A stretch of DNA of 37,922 bases from Verrucomicrobiota bacterium. GTDB lineage: Bacteria > Verrucomicrobiota > Verrucomicrobiia > Limisphaerales > UBA9464. The stretch is taken from assembly GCA_947454005.1 (NCBI GenBank), contig CANGMH010000006.1, positions 1-37,922 of the forward strand. The letters run 5' to 3'. The position numbers and the translations under genes are program-made. Every line of letters starts with the position of its first letter. The stretch's first letter is position 1. The notes below the pieces were generated by a model, which saw only the letters and a list, made by a program, of their open reading frames with translations, ran no database searches and had not been told where the DNA came from. Of the stretch, positions 1-9,001 are shown piece after piece.

Positions 1-3000
1 GATCGGCGCCGAGTTGGCGAACACCACGTTCGGGATGACCGTCAAGTCGAACGATTTGGACACCTTCTGAGAACCGCCAGCGGCGGGCTCCTGGGCGGTG
101 ACGGTGATCGTCGCCGTGCCGGTGTTGATACCAGCGGGCAAGAGGTTCAACGACCACAAGCCGCCACCTTTGTTCACCAGATTCAAATTGGCAGCAGGCA
201 CCAATTCGTTGTTGGAGGAGGTCGCGGTGACGATCAAATCAGCCGCAGCGGTCTCGACATCACCCACAGTGAAGGTAATCGGACCAGTACCGATGGCCGC
301 CTGTGTGGATTTGTTGGAGAGGGCGCTGATCGTCGGCAAATCGTTCACCGGGTTCACGATGAACTGGAACGAGGTGGTGTCGGTGTTTCCGAGACCATCG
401 TTGACTGAGAGCGACACCGTGTTGGTACCGAAGAGGTTGGCCTTCGGAGTGATGACCAAGGTGCGGGTCGAACCGGTTCCGCTGACCGCGATGGATGCAG
501 TGTCGATGCTGGTTCCGGCAGTCACGCTGGCGGTGAAGTTGAAATTCACGCCGGGCTGGTTATCGCCGAGGGTCACGGTGACGCGCTTCGCAACGTCTTC
601 ATCGGTGACCTGATCGCCAACCGAAACTATCTTCGGAGACGTCTGGATGCTCAGCTTCCAACCGTCGAAGAACACACCACCACGCTGGCTCGGAGTCCCG
701 TTGTCGTCAGCGACGTAGAGGGACCAAGTGCCGTTCGGGTCGATGTTGTTGAAGGCGGAGAGGTTGTTCTGGTACGGCGCAGCGGGAGCGGGCGTCGGGA
801 GGCTGTCACCGGGTTCCAAATCGGTGACGTGGAAACGTCCCGACGAAATCGCCGACGAGGTCAACAGCGGTGCGCTGTCGTCGAAATACACCGATGCGGA
901 ATTGAGCGCCGTCGAACCGCCAACATCGCTCATGAGCATCACCTTGACCGGACTGACACCAGGACCGACCAAGACAATGTCCAAGTCTTGAGGCACCGGA
1001 TAAACGATACCCAAAAGGGCAACTTCGACTTTGGTGATTTTTCCGACCAAACCGTTGACCGCCAAAGTAGAAGGATACGAGGTAGCCGTCGGCTTGTCGG
1101 AATTGACCGTGAGCTGCGCGGCGTTCTCGAAGAGAGAAACCGAAGGAACGTCGACGTTGAACGGGAAAGTCGTCGAGGCGGACAGCAGGCCATCGCTGAC
1201 CGTCAAGGTGATATCCGTATCGCCAGGCGCAATCCCCTTCGGGAAGATTGTCGCGGTACGGCTCGTTCCAGTCCCGCTCAACACGATTCCGCTGTTCGGA
1301 ACCAGCTTCCCATTGCTCGAGAAGGCAGTGACCGTGAGTGTGTTCGGGTCATTGTCCACATCACCGATGGTGAACGGTACCGTGAAGAATCCACCGACGC
1401 GGACGAGCTGTTTCGCGACCGGATTGATGGTCGGGGCATCGTTCACCGGCGTCACCGTCAACCCAATCAGCGCCGAGGTGCTGAAGTTGTTGTTGTCGGT
1501 CGCGGTCAAGGTGATGTTGTTCGTACCGAACTTGTTCAGTTCCGGGGTGATGACCACCGTGGCGATGCCACTGGCCAGCGTCGCGGACACCTTTGCCAAG
1601 GAGGCATCACCGAAAGAGGCGGTGACGTTGGTGACAGAGCCATCGAAGTCAGCAACCGGGACCGTGATGGTCTTCGCAGTGTCTTCGGCAGTGGTCACCG
1701 CGGCGATCGCGTTGCCACCATTGAGGCTCGGCGCGGAGAAGATGCGGAGGATGAACCCACCGGCAATGTTGCCAGAAGCGCCCGAAGCCGTGTCGACCAC
1801 GGAGAGAGACCACACACCGCGCGGGTCGGTTCCACCGAAATCGGAGAGTTGAGCGTTGGGGGTGATGCCACCAACTGACAGACCGGGGTTACCAGTCGGC
1901 AGATAGGTGCCGTTGGTGATCGCGGAACCAGTCGGTATCGCGGACGCGGCCGTCGGAGAGAAATCAATCCGGCTGCGGTTGAACGCGTTGAGACCCGGTT
2001 GAGCACCCAGCAGCACCACGGTCTTGCCAGTCGGACCCGTCAAATAGACCGCGAGGTCCGCGGGGTTCGGGTGGGTCACATCCGCGAGGGTCACTTCAAG
2101 ACGGCCGATATTGCCGATGAAGTTGGTCGGAACCGTCAGCGTCGCCGGGAACGGCGAGGCGTTGGCGTTGTCAACGATGGTGATGTTGCCCGAGTTCGTT
2201 CCGAAGGAACTTGCGAAGACCGGTTGCGCGACCGGGTCCACCGTGACGTCAAGGCTGACGGTGTTGGTCCCCAAGACGCCAGTGGAGCCGGTGTCGACGA
2301 TGGAGATGGTCAACGTCGCCGTGCCAGAAGCCGCGCCACGCGGATTGATGGTCAAGGTGCGGTTCGTGGTGGACAAATTGCCGGTCACGACCAACCCGGC
2401 GGACTCGACGATGTTCGTGTTGCTCGAAGTCGCGGTGATGGTGAGGTTGGCCAGCACGCTGTCGACATCGTTGACCACCGCGGAAAGCGACGCCGACTTG
2501 CCGACCACCGTGTTCACGCGGTTGGTGGACAAGGTGATCAGCGGCGCGTCGTTCACCGCGGCGACGTTCACGGTCAGGACGACCGGAATCGATTCACCGA
2601 CGCCATCCTTGGCGATGACCGTCACGGTCACCGTCCCGTTGGCATTGGGCTTGGGCTGGATGACCAAGATGCGATCCTCGCCATCGCCCGTGACCAACAG
2701 GTCGTTGGGGACGATGCTCGTATCGCTCGAGGTGACCTTGAAGGTCATCGAGGACAGCGGGGTGTCGCTATCCTTCAGTTTCAACGGAACGTTGACCACC
2801 GTGTCCTCCGTCGCCGGGATGACGCTGTTCGTCACCGAAAGGAGCGGGGTGGTGAAGACGTTCAGCGTCCAAGACCGGATGGAACCGGAGTTGAACGACT
2901 GGTCGTCGGCAACGTAGAGATCCCAAGAACCGTTGGGGTTGTCGCCATTGAAGACTCCCAAGGTGGCACCGAACGGGGCCGTCGGGCCACCGGGGTACAA

Positions 3001-3489
3001 ATCAACTCCGCTGGCGTCACCAGCGAAATCGACCACGTCGGTCGGCTTGTAGGTGCCGTCACTGATCGCCGAAGAGTCGGGCAACAGACCAGCAGCCGCA
3101 TCAGCGAAGGTCAGGTTGACGCCGTTCAGCGCGAAGCGGTCGCCCACATCGCTCATCAGCTGGATGACCTTGCCACTCGCGGCGTTCTTCAACGCTACGT
3201 TGATGTCGTCCGGGTAGTTGTGGATGACACCGTTCAACGTGACGGTCACGCGTTCGATGGTGCCAAGAAGATTGCTGGTCACCAGCGACGACGGGAACGG
3301 CGTCGCCGCAGCGGTGTCGGACACGAAGATGCCCGGCGTCGTTTCACGGCGGGTCGCATCATTGATGATGATGGAACCGGTCTGGGTGAGGCTGGTCTGG
3401 CCGAAGGCGGAGGCAGCCGTCAAGAAGGACGCCAAGCCTCCTGTCGCCCAACGCAATATCCTGCGCGCGCTGTTAGTATTGAAGTTCAT
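1..3489 (-). CDS. Large secreted/surface protein with repeated P-domain (proprotein-convertase-like) and Ig/cadherin-like modules; C-terminus beyond left edge
   Basis: Manual minus-strand translation from ATG at 3489: MNFNTNSARRILRWATGGLASFLTAASAFGQTSLTQTGSIIIND..., open to base 1. Three modules with 'NPNGSWDLYVADD', 'DPRGVWSLSVVDT' and 'DPNGTWSLYVADDN' cores, separated by 'VNDAPLITLS' / 'VNDAPTINPV' / 'VNDLPTISAL' repeats. Confidence 0.88.
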   Translation of the reverse strand, partial: MNFNTNSARRILRWATGGLASFLTAASAFGQTSLTQTGSIIINDATRRETTPGIFVSDTAAATPFPSSLVTSNLLGTIERVTVTLNGVIHNYPDDINVALKNAASGKVIQLMSDVGDRFALNGVNLTFADAAAGLLPDSSAISDGTYKPTDVVDFAGDASGVDLYPGGPTAPFGATLGVFNGDNPNGSWDLYVADDQSFNSGSIRSWTLNVFTTPLLSVTNSVIPATEDTVVNVPLKLKDSDTPLSSMTFKVTSSDTSIVPNDLLVTGDGEDRILVIQPKPNANGTVTVTVIAKDGVGESIPVVLTVNVAAVNDAPLITLSTNRVNTVVGKSASLSAVVNDVDSVLANLTITATSSNTNIVESAGLVVTGNLSTTNRTLTINPRGAASGTATLTISIVDTGSTGVLGTNTVSLDVTVDPVAQPVFASSFGTNSGNITIVDNANASPFPATLTVPTNFIGNIGRLEVTLADVTHPNPADLAVYLTGPTGKTVVLLGAQPGLNAFNRSRIDFSPTAASAIPTGSAITNGTYLPTGNPGLSVGGITPNAQLSDFGGTDPRGVWSLSVVDTASGASGNIAGGFILRIFSAPSLNGGNAIAAVTTAEDTAKTITVPVADFDGSVTNVTASFGDASLAKVSATLASGIATVVITPELNKFGTNNITLTATDNNNFSTSALIGLTVTPVNDAPTINPVAKQLVRVGGFFTVPFTIGDVDNDPNTLTVTAFSSNGKLVPNSGIVLSGTGTSRTATIFPKGIAPGDTDITLTVSDGLLSASTTFPFNVDVPSVSLFENAAQLTVNSDKPTATSYPSTLAVNGLVGKITKVEVALLGIVYPVPQDLDIVLVGPGVSPVKVMLMSDVGGSTALNSASVYFDDSAPLLTSSAISSGRFHVTDLEPGDSLPTPAPAAPYQNNLSAFNNIDPNGTWSLYVADDNGTPSQRGGVFFDGWKLSIQTSPKIVSVGDQVTDEDVAKRVTVTLGDNQPGVNFNFTASVTAGTSIDTASIAVSGTGSTRTLVITPKANLFGTNTVSLSVNDGLGNTDTTSFQFIVNPVNDLPTISALSNKSTQAAIGTGPITFTVGDVETAAADLIVTATSSNNELVPAANLNLVNKGGGLWSLNLLPAGINTGTATITVTAQEPAAGGSQKVSKSFDLTVIPNVVFANSAPI

Positions 3490-3541
3490 CGGGTTGACTA
3501 TGTTTAGTTCACTCAATTCTTGACAAGCTAATTCACAAGGG

Positions 3542-3553
3542 GCCGCTAGCGGC
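3542..3553. promoter_or_regulatory. Perfect 12-bp palindrome GCCGCTAGCGGC upstream of the surface-protein gene
   Basis: Self-complementary sequence read directly; about 53 bp upstream of the ATG at 3489. Function is inferred only. Confidence 0.3.
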
Positions 3554-3933
3554 GCAAACACGCCACTCGCACTGCAACCTTGCTATCTGATGTTCTGGGT
3601 TCAATAGCGGGACCATTTGCGGACCCTTGTTTGCTTGATTTTAGGACTGTCTTTTCCTCGGCACTAGGAATTCCCCGGCTGCATACCACGGCGTAGGGAC
3701 GTTCGTCCAGACTATTGTGGATTAGGGTTTTGTCGGCCTCCCGCCGGGGAACCTCTCGTCGTCGGTGGAGACCTCTTCGCTACCACGGAGTTTCGTGCCG
3801 GGACGAGCCGTTGCTGCCGCCCCACACCGAGGGTACCGGATCGTCCGGGGACATCCATCAGGGATCTCTTAGGGATCCGGAAGAGCCGAGATCTGCGGAA
3901 CCGGTTGCGGGATCGGATGTTCAATTGGACACG

Positions 3934-5088
3934 CTAATTCGCAGCCAGGTGCTTGATGGCACCCGCCAGAGACGCCAGGTGGACGGATAGCTTGAAGCGG
4001 CTCTCGAACGCTTCCCGATGATGAAGCCCGTCCTCGCTCCTCGCGACCTCCAGCAATGCGGCCGCCGCGAGGTCCGGGCGTCGGGGTTCGACAATCCCGG
4101 GCCTTCCGGGAGGAAGCATCTCCGGGATCGCCCGCCAAAGGGTGGTCACCACGGGCAATCCGTAGGCCATCGCCTCAGCGACACCGAGAGGTTGGCCTTC
4201 GGTGGCGTAGTAGGACGGGAACAGGAAAACATCCGCGGCCCGGAACGCTTCGGCCTTGGCGGCACCGGACAGGAAACCGATCTGACGGACCCGCCCGACA
4301 GCATCGGTGCGGGCAATCCTCCGAGAGAACTCATCTTGGAGCTCAGGGTCCGGGAATGTGCCGGCGACGACCAGGTGGAACCGCAGACACGGCGTGACGT
4401 CCGCAGCGAGGCGGTTGGCGATGGTGACGGTCTCCACGGCATCGAAGACTCCTTTGTCCCTGGTGCAGAGGGCCATGAACAGGACCTCGACATCCCCTCC
4501 TTCAGTCGACCGTCGCGCAAGGCGGCATGCCCGTTGGGGCGCCAAGGTCGTGAGAAACTCGGCGCAGGGGTCTTCGACACCGTTGCCGACGATCGCCACC
4601 GTGCGGGGATGGAGTTTCTCAGCGTCCGTCTGGCTAAAACGCGACAGCACGATGCTCAACGCCACGCCCCCCAACAACCGTTGCGTTATCCAGCGTTCCC
4701 ACGGTCGGGCATCGGTCTCGAGCCAGGTCCCGAGCCCGACTCCGTGCCAATGGAACACGACCTTCCGGAACCAGGGCCGCAGGAGCGCCATGACGATCCA
4801 GTCCCTGTAGAGCGGCGTCCGTTTCGGGGGTGTCGGCACGTAGTACAGGGTGTCGGCACCGTGACGGACGCGGAACCAGATCGCGCGAGCGCAATAGCCG
4901 AGCAATCTCGGCAGCTTCCCACCCCGTGCTGAACCGACGTCGCCAAGGTCGTCGGACAACCGCGCGTCGACGTGGAAGACCTCGATGCCCAAGGAGGGAT
5001 CGGCGCGGAAACCGTCGACGAGGTACTTCACCATCTGGCTCTGGCCGTGGAGCGGCGGCGGCACATGGGCAAAGACGAGGAGCTTCAT
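3934..5088 (-). CDS. Glycosyltransferase, GT4-like
   Basis: MKLLVFAHVPPPLHGQSQMVKYLVDGF N-terminus and C-terminal 'DVFLFPSYYATEGQPLGVAEAMAYGLPVVTT' typical of GT4; start placed at the MKLL Met rather than the longer ORF start at 5112. Confidence 0.9.
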   Translation of the reverse strand: MKLLVFAHVPPPLHGQSQMVKYLVDGFRADPSLGIEVFHVDARLSDDLGDVGSARGGKLPRLLGYCARAIWFRVRHGADTLYYVPTPPKRTPLYRDWIVMALLRPWFRKVVFHWHGVGLGTWLETDARPWERWITQRLLGGVALSIVLSRFSQTDAEKLHPRTVAIVGNGVEDPCAEFLTTLAPQRACRLARRSTEGGDVEVLFMALCTRDKGVFDAVETVTIANRLAADVTPCLRFHLVVAGTFPDPELQDEFSRRIARTDAVGRVRQIGFLSGAAKAEAFRAADVFLFPSYYATEGQPLGVAEAMAYGLPVVTTLWRAIPEMLPPGRPGIVEPRRPDLAAAALLEVARSEDGLHHREAFESRFKLSVHLASLAGAIKHLAAN

Positions 5089-5135
5089 CGGCCCCCGGAT
5101 TTGGCTACGCACGAGGACAAATTCAAACCTGAATC

Positions 5136-5164
5136 GGCCGGACCGGTTCGGACCGGGCCTTTTT
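5136..5164 (+). terminator. Terminator/attenuator-like hairpin with T-run in the leader of the M20 gene
   Basis: GGCCGGACCGGTTCGGACCGGGCC followed by TTTTT; ends about 40 nt before the GTG start at 5205. Confidence 0.4.
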
Positions 5165-5204
5165 CCTGCCCCTTGGACATTGGGACCGCTAGTCTTCTTC
5201 GAGC

Positions 5205-6347
5205 GTGGCCGTCGCCTCTCCCATCGTCCGTCTGTTGCTCGATCTCATCGCGGTACCGAGCGTCAATCCGGCATTCCTGCCGCTCGGCGATGTCCGTGCC
5301 GGCGAGGCCCGGGTCGGCGAGCTGGTGGCCGAGACGGCCCGGTCCGGCGGATTGGACGTGACCCGAATCGACGCCGCTCCCTGCCGAGCGAACATCATCG
5401 CCCGGCTGAGACCCAGCGGTCCGGTGAAGCACCGTGTCCTCCTCGCGCCGCACCTCGACACGGTCGGCTTCCCGGCGCTCGACGCGCTGCTGCGCCCGAA
5501 GCTCTCGTCCGGACGCGTCATCGGCCGCGGCGCATGCGACACGAAGGGCTGCGTCGCCGCGATGCTCTCCGCGGTGCTGGCCGTCGCGAAGTCGGGACGA
5601 CGACCGATGTCCACGGAGATCGTCTTCCTCGGGTTGGTCGACGAGGAGAACGGCCAGGCCGGCTCCCGATACCACGCGCGGCATGGCGACAAGGCCGATC
5701 TCGCCGTCGTCGGCGAGCCCACGCGTCTCGAAGTGGTCACCGCGCACAAGGGCGACGTCTGGTTGCAGCTCCGCACGCGCGGACGAAGCGCGCATGGCGC
5801 GACGCCGCGGCTCGGGCGCAACGCCGTTCATGCGATGGCCGGGGTGGTCGAGGCGCTGGAGGTGGATTACTCGGCGGAGCTCGCGGCGCGTGCCCATCCG
5901 CTCTTGGGATCACCGACCATCAACGTCGGCGCGATCCGCGGCGGCACGCAGCCCAACATCGTGCCCGACGAGTGCGTCATCTCCGTCGATCGCCGGACCC
6001 TTCCCGGCGAGACCGAGGCCGGCGTGAAGCGGGAGATCGCGGCGTTGCTGCGGCGCAAGAAGCTCAAGGCGGAGTTCGGGAACCTCCGGCTCTCCGCGTG
6101 CGATCCGCTGGAGACCGATCCGAAACTGCCGCTCGTCCGTTCGCTCTGCCGGGCGGCCGGCCGTCGCCGCACGCTCGGCGTCCATTACTTCTGCGACGCG
6201 GCTCCGCTGGCCGCCGGCGGCATCCCCAGCGTGGTGTTCGGGCCCGGCGACATCGCGCAGGCGCACACCGACGACGAATGGATCTCGGTGGCCAGCCTCG
6301 AGCGCGGGGCCCAGGTGCTCGAGAAGTTCCTGCGGTCGCTGGACTGA
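5205..6347 (+). CDS. M20-family metallopeptidase/deacylase (ArgE/DapE/ACY1-like)
   Basis: GTG start; 'LLAPHLDTVG', 'GRGACDTKGCVAAML', 'GLVDEENGQAGSR' and 'VVGEPT' match the M20 metal-site motif pattern. Confidence 0.92.
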   Translation: MAVASPIVRLLLDLIAVPSVNPAFLPLGDVRAGEARVGELVAETARSGGLDVTRIDAAPCRANIIARLRPSGPVKHRVLLAPHLDTVGFPALDALLRPKLSSGRVIGRGACDTKGCVAAMLSAVLAVAKSGRRPMSTEIVFLGLVDEENGQAGSRYHARHGDKADLAVVGEPTRLEVVTAHKGDVWLQLRTRGRSAHGATPRLGRNAVHAMAGVVEALEVDYSAELAARAHPLLGSPTINVGAIRGGTQPNIVPDECVISVDRRTLPGETEAGVKREIAALLRRKKLKAEFGNLRLSACDPLETDPKLPLVRSLCRAAGRRRTLGVHYFCDAAPLAAGGIPSVVFGPGDIAQAHTDDEWISVASLERGAQVLEKFLRSLD

Positions 6348-6413
6348 ACACCGGATGAAGCCCACACCGACCTGCCGTCCGCTGCCGTCCGGCCCGGCCC
6401 CGGCCACACGCTG

Positions 6414-7652
6414 ATGCGCGTCGCTTTCCTCACCCACGAACCGTTCTACCCGCCGAGCGGAGGCGGCTCCGCGGAGGCGGTCTATCTGGTGGACGAGTTC
6501 GTCCGGCGCGGGCATCAGGTGCACCTGTTCTGTCCCGACTTCCCGGACCGCGGTTCCGTGGCCGGGAAGCACCGCATCAACATCCATCCGTTCACGCGCT
6601 GGGAGATGGGCCGCTACACGCGGCTGCGGAACCTGAAGTACCTGCTGTACCCCGGCGCGCTGGCGGCGCACGTGCGGCGGACCTTGCTCTCGCAGCAGAA
6701 GATGCGGCGCGAAGAGTTCCGTTACGACGTCCTCTTCGCCCAGCACACCATCGCGGCGGTGGCGGCGGGAAGGCTCCGCGTGCCGTTGCGGACGCCCGTG
6801 GTGCTGAACTTCTTGGATTATCTGACCGGGTTCATGGAGACGTGGCCGGGCTGGGTCATGCCGGGACCGGTCGTCCGGGCGCTCACCCGTTTCGAGCTGG
6901 GCTTGCCGCGGCGATACGATGTCGAGGGCGTGCTCACGGTGTCGGAGCCGCTGGCGGAGCGATTCGCCGCGACCGGCTTTCCGCGCGAACGGATCCGGGC
7001 GATCCAGTACGGCTACGATCCCGCGTTGTTCCATCCCGGTGCGGGCGAGGAACGGGGAACGGGGAACGCGGAGCCGGTGGTCGTGATGCACGGGTCGTTC
7101 GACCAGCATCACCTCGGCCCGATCGCACGGACCGCGGTGGCCCGGGTCTTCGCCGCGCGTCCGACAACGACGTTCCGTTTCGTCGGACGCGAGACCCCGG
7201 CGCTCAGGAGCTTCGCGGCGAGCGTGCGCGCGACGGACCCGGGGATCCGGCTGGAGCTGACCGGATTCATCCCGTACGACGAGGTCGCGCGACATGTCGC
7301 GTCGGCCGATGTCGGCCTCGTGCCGTATGAGGCTTCGAACGGCACCCACTGCGCCTTCGTGGCCAAGGCGGTCGAGTATCTCGGCTGCGGCGTCCCGGTG
7401 GTCAGCACGCCGTTGGAGAACCTCCGCCGCTACTTCGCGGACGAGCCGGCGATGAAGTTCAGCGGGATGGACGGCGCGAGCTTCGGCGACGCCGTGCTCG
7501 CGTGGCTCGCGGTACCGGTCGAGGAGCGTCGTCGCCTCGGACTGGCGGCCAGCCGCCGCGTCGCCCGCGATCTCGATTGGCGGGCGGTCACGGGGAACGC
7601 GGTGCGGGCCGTCGAGACGATGACCGGCAACCCGGCGGAGGCCGACGCATGA
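6414..7652 (+). CDS. Glycosyltransferase, GT4-like
   Basis: MRVAFLTHEPFYPPSGGGSAEAVYLVDEFVRRGHQVHLFCPDF; C-terminal 'DVGLVPYEASNGTHCAFVAKAVEYLGCGVPVVSTPLENLRRYF'. Confidence 0.9.
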   Translation: MRVAFLTHEPFYPPSGGGSAEAVYLVDEFVRRGHQVHLFCPDFPDRGSVAGKHRINIHPFTRWEMGRYTRLRNLKYLLYPGALAAHVRRTLLSQQKMRREEFRYDVLFAQHTIAAVAAGRLRVPLRTPVVLNFLDYLTGFMETWPGWVMPGPVVRALTRFELGLPRRYDVEGVLTVSEPLAERFAATGFPRERIRAIQYGYDPALFHPGAGEERGTGNAEPVVVMHGSFDQHHLGPIARTAVARVFAARPTTTFRFVGRETPALRSFAASVRATDPGIRLELTGFIPYDEVARHVASADVGLVPYEASNGTHCAFVAKAVEYLGCGVPVVSTPLENLRRYFADEPAMKFSGMDGASFGDAVLAWLAVPVEERRRLGLAASRRVARDLDWRAVTGNAVRAVETMTGNPAEADA

Positions 7653-8938
7653 GCGCGGCCAAGGACGGATTCTTCCGGCAGAGCGCTTGGCTGGCGGCCG
7701 CGACCGTCTTGGGCGGCGCGTTCATGACCGCGGTGCATCCCGTCGCGTCCCAGATGGGCGATGCCGAGTACGGCGTGCTGGGCGCGATGCTCAAGCTCTT
7801 CCTGCTGCTCGGGATCCCGAGCGGCGGCTTGCAGGTCGTCTTCGCCCAGCAATCCGCCGCCGCGGTCACACCGGACCTCCGACAGCGGCTCGCCGGCACG
7901 GCGCGCCGCGTGTTGTGCGGGATCGCCGTGGTCTGGTCGGCACTGGCCGTGGTCACGCTCGTGTGGAGCGGAGCAATCGCGCGCCGGCTCAACTTGTCCG
8001 ATGCGACGGTGCTATGGCCGACGCTCGCGGCAGCGTTCACCTGGCTGGCACTGCCCGTGTTCAAGGGTCTGCTGCAAGGGCGGCAAGAGTTCGGCACGCT
8101 CGGTTGGATCGGGATCCTTGAAGGTGCGGGCCGGCTCGGGGCGATGGCGGTCGTCGTCCTAGGATTCCACGGCCATGCGGCCGGCGCGATGGGAGCGGTG
8201 GCTTTCGGACAGGCGCTCTCCTTCGTCGTCGCCCTCCGGGCCACAAGGAGCGTCTGGCTCGCTCCCGGCGCCGAAACGGATTGGTCCGGCTGGATCCGGC
8301 GCACGGTACCGTACACCGCCGGTGCGGCGGGATTGTCGGTGCTGTCGCTCTTCGACGTCGTCTTCCTGAAAGCGGTGATTCCAGCGGCGCAGGAGAAAGC
8401 CTTCTCGCTGGGCCAGCTCTATCTTCCGGCGAACAACATCGGGTTCGCGTTGACCCAGGTCACCGTCCCGTTGGCGATGGTGATGTTCCCCATGATCGCC
8501 CGGAGCGTCGCCACCGGCGTGAAGTCGGACGCTCTGGTCCTCGCCCTCTCGGGCACCGCGCTGCTCGGGTGTTGCGGCTGGATCGCCGTGCTGGCGCTGC
8601 CGAAGCTGCCCCTGCAGATCCTCTATTTCCGGACGCCCGCCACCTGGGCCGCGGCCCCGCTCGTGCCTTGGTGCGTCTTCGCGATGCTCTCGTACGTGCT
8701 CGCCAACGTGCTGGTGACCGACCACCTCGCCCGGGCGCGTTTCGCCGTGGTGCCTTGGGTCGTCGCGATCGCCGCGGCCTTCGTTGCCACCCTGGTGGCG
8801 CTGAAGCCGACCTTGCTCACGATGGATCCGCTCGCGGCCTATCGGGTCGTGGCCTCGGTCGTGGCTGGAGCGAACCTTTCGCTTCTCGCCGTCGCCGCTT
8901 GGTTCACCTGGGGCGGGAAGCGGACGTCGACGGCCTGA
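7649..8938 (+). CDS. Polysaccharide flippase-like multispanning membrane protein (MATE/MOP, Wzx-like)
   Basis: MSAAKDGFFRQSAWLAAATVLGGAFMTAVHPVASQMGDAEYGVLGAMLK; many hydrophobic segments; ATGA overlap with the upstream GT stop. Confidence 0.8.
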   Translation: MSAAKDGFFRQSAWLAAATVLGGAFMTAVHPVASQMGDAEYGVLGAMLKLFLLLGIPSGGLQVVFAQQSAAAVTPDLRQRLAGTARRVLCGIAVVWSALAVVTLVWSGAIARRLNLSDATVLWPTLAAAFTWLALPVFKGLLQGRQEFGTLGWIGILEGAGRLGAMAVVVLGFHGHAAGAMGAVAFGQALSFVVALRATRSVWLAPGAETDWSGWIRRTVPYTAGAAGLSVLSLFDVVFLKAVIPAAQEKAFSLGQLYLPANNIGFALTQVTVPLAMVMFPMIARSVATGVKSDALVLALSGTALLGCCGWIAVLALPKLPLQILYFRTPATWAAAPLVPWCVFAMLSYVLANVLVTDHLARARFAVVPWVVAIAAAFVATLVALKPTLLTMDPLAAYRVVASVVAGANLSLLAVAAWFTWGGKRTSTA

Positions 8939-9001
8939 GCCAAAAGCCCTGACTCCGTCCTTCGCGTCTTCGCACGGATCGGGACCGTCTTCCCAGGCGG
9001 C

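Noticed and set aside
1999-3507. 502-aa plus-strand ORF over the surface-protein gene
   Set aside because: Arg/Asp/His/Gln-rich antisense shadow of a modular secreted protein on the minus strand.
3860-3881. Direct repeat AGGGATCTCTT/AGGGATCCGGA (11-bp spacing)
   Set aside because: Only seven identical bases per copy and no similarity to the 22-bp kinase/SLBB motif; chance cannot be excluded.
8939-9001. Possible terminator TCCGT...ACGGA between convergent flippase and PPC genes
   Set aside because: 5-bp stem with a 15-nt loop and no T-run; too weak to call.
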